DNA of 7,256 nucleotides, taken from Nanoarchaeota archaeon SCGC AAA011-G17. GTDB lineage: Archaea; Nanobdellota; Nanobdellia; SCGC-AAA011-G17. The notes below the pieces were generated by a model. That model did not search any database. It was given only the letters and a program-made list of their open reading frames with translations, and had not been told where the DNA came from. The position numbers and the translations under genes were made by a program. Positions 6,142-7,256 of this stretch are shown piece by piece; within the stretch, counting starts at the first letter, position 1, and every line of letters starts with the position of its first letter. The stretch lies in the NCBI GenBank assembly GCA_000402515.1, contig AQRL01000008.1:1-7256 (forward strand), given 5' to 3'.

Positions 6142-6699
6142 CTATCCCAATCCAAAAATAACCTTGGCTCCATCTAAAGGCCCAAATGGAATCATATTAA
6201 ATATAAACAACAATAAGTTCAGTTTTTTTGTAAATGCCCAGAAAGCAACCTCTTTTCTGCTCTTCTTTTCAGTATTTCTAAGCATAATCAAAGCAACCAA
6301 AAACAATATCAGATTAACAGCAGGACCTGCAAACGCAACCAGCCTATACTGTATATCACTCATCCCTAAAATTGGAAAAGTAACATAAGCAGGAGCAAGA
6401 ATCAAAAAAGGGCTGCTGATTAACTTCAAAAATACTCCTAATGCCAATCCAAACCAAAAAACCTCAAAACTTGCACTGAAGCCAAACGCCATTGCAGTAA
6501 ACTTATGCCCAAGCTCATGCAGAATAATGGCAGGAGCAGCAACTAAAACAGCAAAATAAAAATCCCTGACATCAAACCTTCTGGGATTCATCATATGATA
6601 AACAGTTTTGATTCTATAACTGAATAGACCGCTGAATATATAACCCAAAGCCAGGCTAATTACAATGAAATATATTATTTCTTTAATTGATATTATCAT
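6142..6699 (-). CDS. M50 (site-2-type) membrane metalloprotease
   Basis: Zinc metalloprotease of the M50/site-2 protease family, whose members cleave substrates within or next to the membrane. HELGH at residues 61-65 gives the two zinc His and catalytic Glu inside a hydrophobic helix (50-70). AGPAVN at 124-129 starts a later membrane helix. NMIPFGPLDGAKV at 168-180 carries the third zinc ligand, D176. A further N-terminal membrane segment spans about 5-27, and a hydrophobic stretch lies at 80-112. The catalytic core is complete. The protein (185 residues) ends only 9 residues after the DG motif, where many relatives continue with another membrane helix, so the C-terminus is short. Its ATG overlaps the TGA of the upstream membrane protein (ATGA, 6696-6699), which implies translational coupling. 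The substrate is unknown. The 3' end is 3 bases from the convergent zinc mini-protein gene. Confidence 0.92.
   Translation of the reverse strand: MIISIKEIIYFIVISLALGYIFSGLFSYRIKTVYHMMNPRRFDVRDFYFAVLVAAPAIILHELGHKFTAMAFGFSASFEVFWFGLALGVFLKLISSPFLILAPAYVTFPILGMSDIQYRLVAFAGPAVNLILFLVALIMLRNTEKKSRKEVAFWAFTKKLNLLLFIFNMIPFGPLDGAKVIFGLG
6223..6229 (+). terminator. Possible T7 terminator after tfe and the mini-protein
   Basis: A run of seven T on the plus strand, 85 bases after the mini-protein stop and inside the opposite-strand protease gene. It is the first long T run that a TFE transcript would meet. The run encodes lysines on the other strand, so the call is weak. Confidence 0.22.
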
Positions 6700-7118
6700 T
6701 TTTCATATTTTGTATATATTGCTATCATCTTAGCGCTCAAAACATAAATATCTCCCAGATACATCTCTACAAATTTGGATGTTACTGCTACAATGATTAC
6801 AAAAAAAGTGCTTCCAATAATGCCTGAAAGCTCCAAAACAGTAGTCGTAAAATCCCTCAAATATCCTGCTAAAAATGTTGAGCTGATAGCAGAGACAATA
6901 GATGAATAAAGTAATATAAAAGCAATTAATCTCGCAGTTTTTAAAGTTCTTAATTTATACTCAGCATGCTTGAACCTGTTCCATAGCTGGTCTAACCTGT
7001 TTTTGTCCTCTATCTTAACATTTTTTGTTTTAGAGTCCATATCCTTTAAAAAATACCCAATACGCGAATACGGATTAAGCCCTAATAATCTGTAATTCTT
7101 CTCCCTCTTTTTTCTCAT
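6696..7118 (-). CDS. Two-helix membrane protein of unknown function (140 aa)
   Basis: No family is recognised. Residues 1-60 are basic and charged, likely cytoplasmic, and begin MRKKREKNYRLLGLNPYSR; a helical stretch of residues 40-60 (RLDQLWNRFKHAEYKLRTLK) leads into the membrane. Two hydrophobic segments follow, about 62-86 and 93-115, joined by a short loop (AGYLRDF). The last 25 residues form a mildly amphipathic helix ending KYEK. It has no Cys pair or catalytic motif. The ATG at 7116-7118 lacks a Shine-Dalgarno site and has a TATA-like box centred about 25 bases upstream, so leaderless translation is likely. Its TGA overlaps the protease ATG, so the two are made together. A role as protease partner, adaptor or substrate is inference from this overlap alone. 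Confidence 0.82.
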   Translation of the reverse strand: MRKKREKNYRLLGLNPYSRIGYFLKDMDSKTKNVKIEDKNRLDQLWNRFKHAEYKLRTLKTARLIAFILLYSSIVSAISSTFLAGYLRDFTTTVLELSGIIGSTFFVIIVAVTSKFVEMYLGDIYVLSAKMIAIYTKYEK

Positions 7119-7138
7119 ACAACAGGTAAAATTTATTT

Positions 7139-7148
7139 GTTTAAAAAC
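7139..7148 (-). promoter_or_regulatory. TATA-like box for the membrane-protein/protease operon
   Basis: The minus strand reads GTTTTTAAAC, centred about 25 bases before the ATG of the 140-residue gene. That spacing places the transcription start at the start codon, in line with the missing Shine-Dalgarno site. Confidence 0.42.
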
Positions 7149-7212
7149 CTTTCCAACAAAAAGGCGATGTAGAAAAAGTCTTGAATAAATAAATTTTAAT
7201 CATATCAAGATT

Positions 7213-7256
7213 ATGATTTATTGCCTTGCAATAAATTTGAACTCTTTGCGTGATAA
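7213..7256 (+). CDS. Possible start of a gene running off the window
   Basis: An open frame begins with ATG at 7213-7215 and reads MIYCLAINLNSLRD to the window edge, 14 full codons. It is preceded by AT-rich sequence (7184-7195) at a distance that could serve as a promoter, and it would be divergent from the membrane-protein operon. There is no Shine-Dalgarno site. Too little is visible to name a product, and chance is quite possible. Confidence 0.22.
   Translation, partial: MIYCLAINLNSLRD
7216..7236. repeat. Perfect 9-bp inverted repeat with 3-base loop
   Basis: ATTTATTGC (7216-7224) and GCAATAAAT (7228-7236) are exact reverse complements around CTT. It lies right after the possible ATG at 7213. 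As RNA it would form a short AU-rich hairpin; as DNA it could be a dimeric operator. No T run follows that would make it a clear terminator. Confidence 0.5.

Noticed and set aside
7218-7256. Minus-strand frame at the right edge ending in LSRKEFKFIARQ and a stop, as the end of another gene of the protease operon.
   Set aside because: Only 12 codons are visible and all three minus frames there look equally plausible; the region beyond is needed.
7160-7256. A C/D-box guide RNA, suggested by GATG and GTGATAA strings.
   Set aside because: No proper C box, D box and C'/D' set with correct spacing can be assembled.

Overview
The window is AT-rich and gene-dense, and it reads as a chromosomal segment of an archaeon. 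The clearest archaeal marker is an intact transcription factor E alpha (TFE) gene. TATA-like boxes also sit about 25-45 bases before several starts, some of them giving leaderless or near-leaderless messages. Short proteins, tiny intergenic gaps and two aminoacyl-tRNA synthetases of bacterial (candidate-phyla-like) type suggest a reduced DPANN lineage such as Woesearchaeota or Pacearchaeota. That placement is inference from remembered families; no search was run.

Layout, left to right. Bases 2-2479 (+) hold leucyl-tRNA synthetase lacking its N-terminus, which lies before the window. It ends 5 bases from the end of a convergent, compact alanyl-tRNA synthetase (2485-4329, -). Upstream of alaS on the same strand are two small, predicted helical proteins of unknown function (4358-4756 and 4763-5167). 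A 118-base divergent promoter region (5168-5285) separates them from the TFE gene (5286-5978, +). A 52-residue zinc-finger-like gene (5980-6138, +) starts 1 base after the TFE stop. It faces a minus-strand pair: a two-helix membrane protein (6696-7118) and an M50/site-2-type membrane metalloprotease (6142-6699), which overlap by ATGA. The last 138 bases hold the promoter of that pair, a small inverted repeat and possibly the first codons of another gene.

How the genes fit together. Two synthetases and a basal transcription factor make this an information-processing neighbourhood. The less understood parts are the helical pair sharing a divergent promoter region with TFE, the zinc mini-protein coupled to TFE, and the membrane-protein/protease pair. 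TFE itself departs from the family in two ways: one of the four expected zinc-ribbon cysteines is missing, and it has a strongly basic C-terminal tail. No rRNA, tRNA, CRISPR array, insertion sequence or phage gene was seen.
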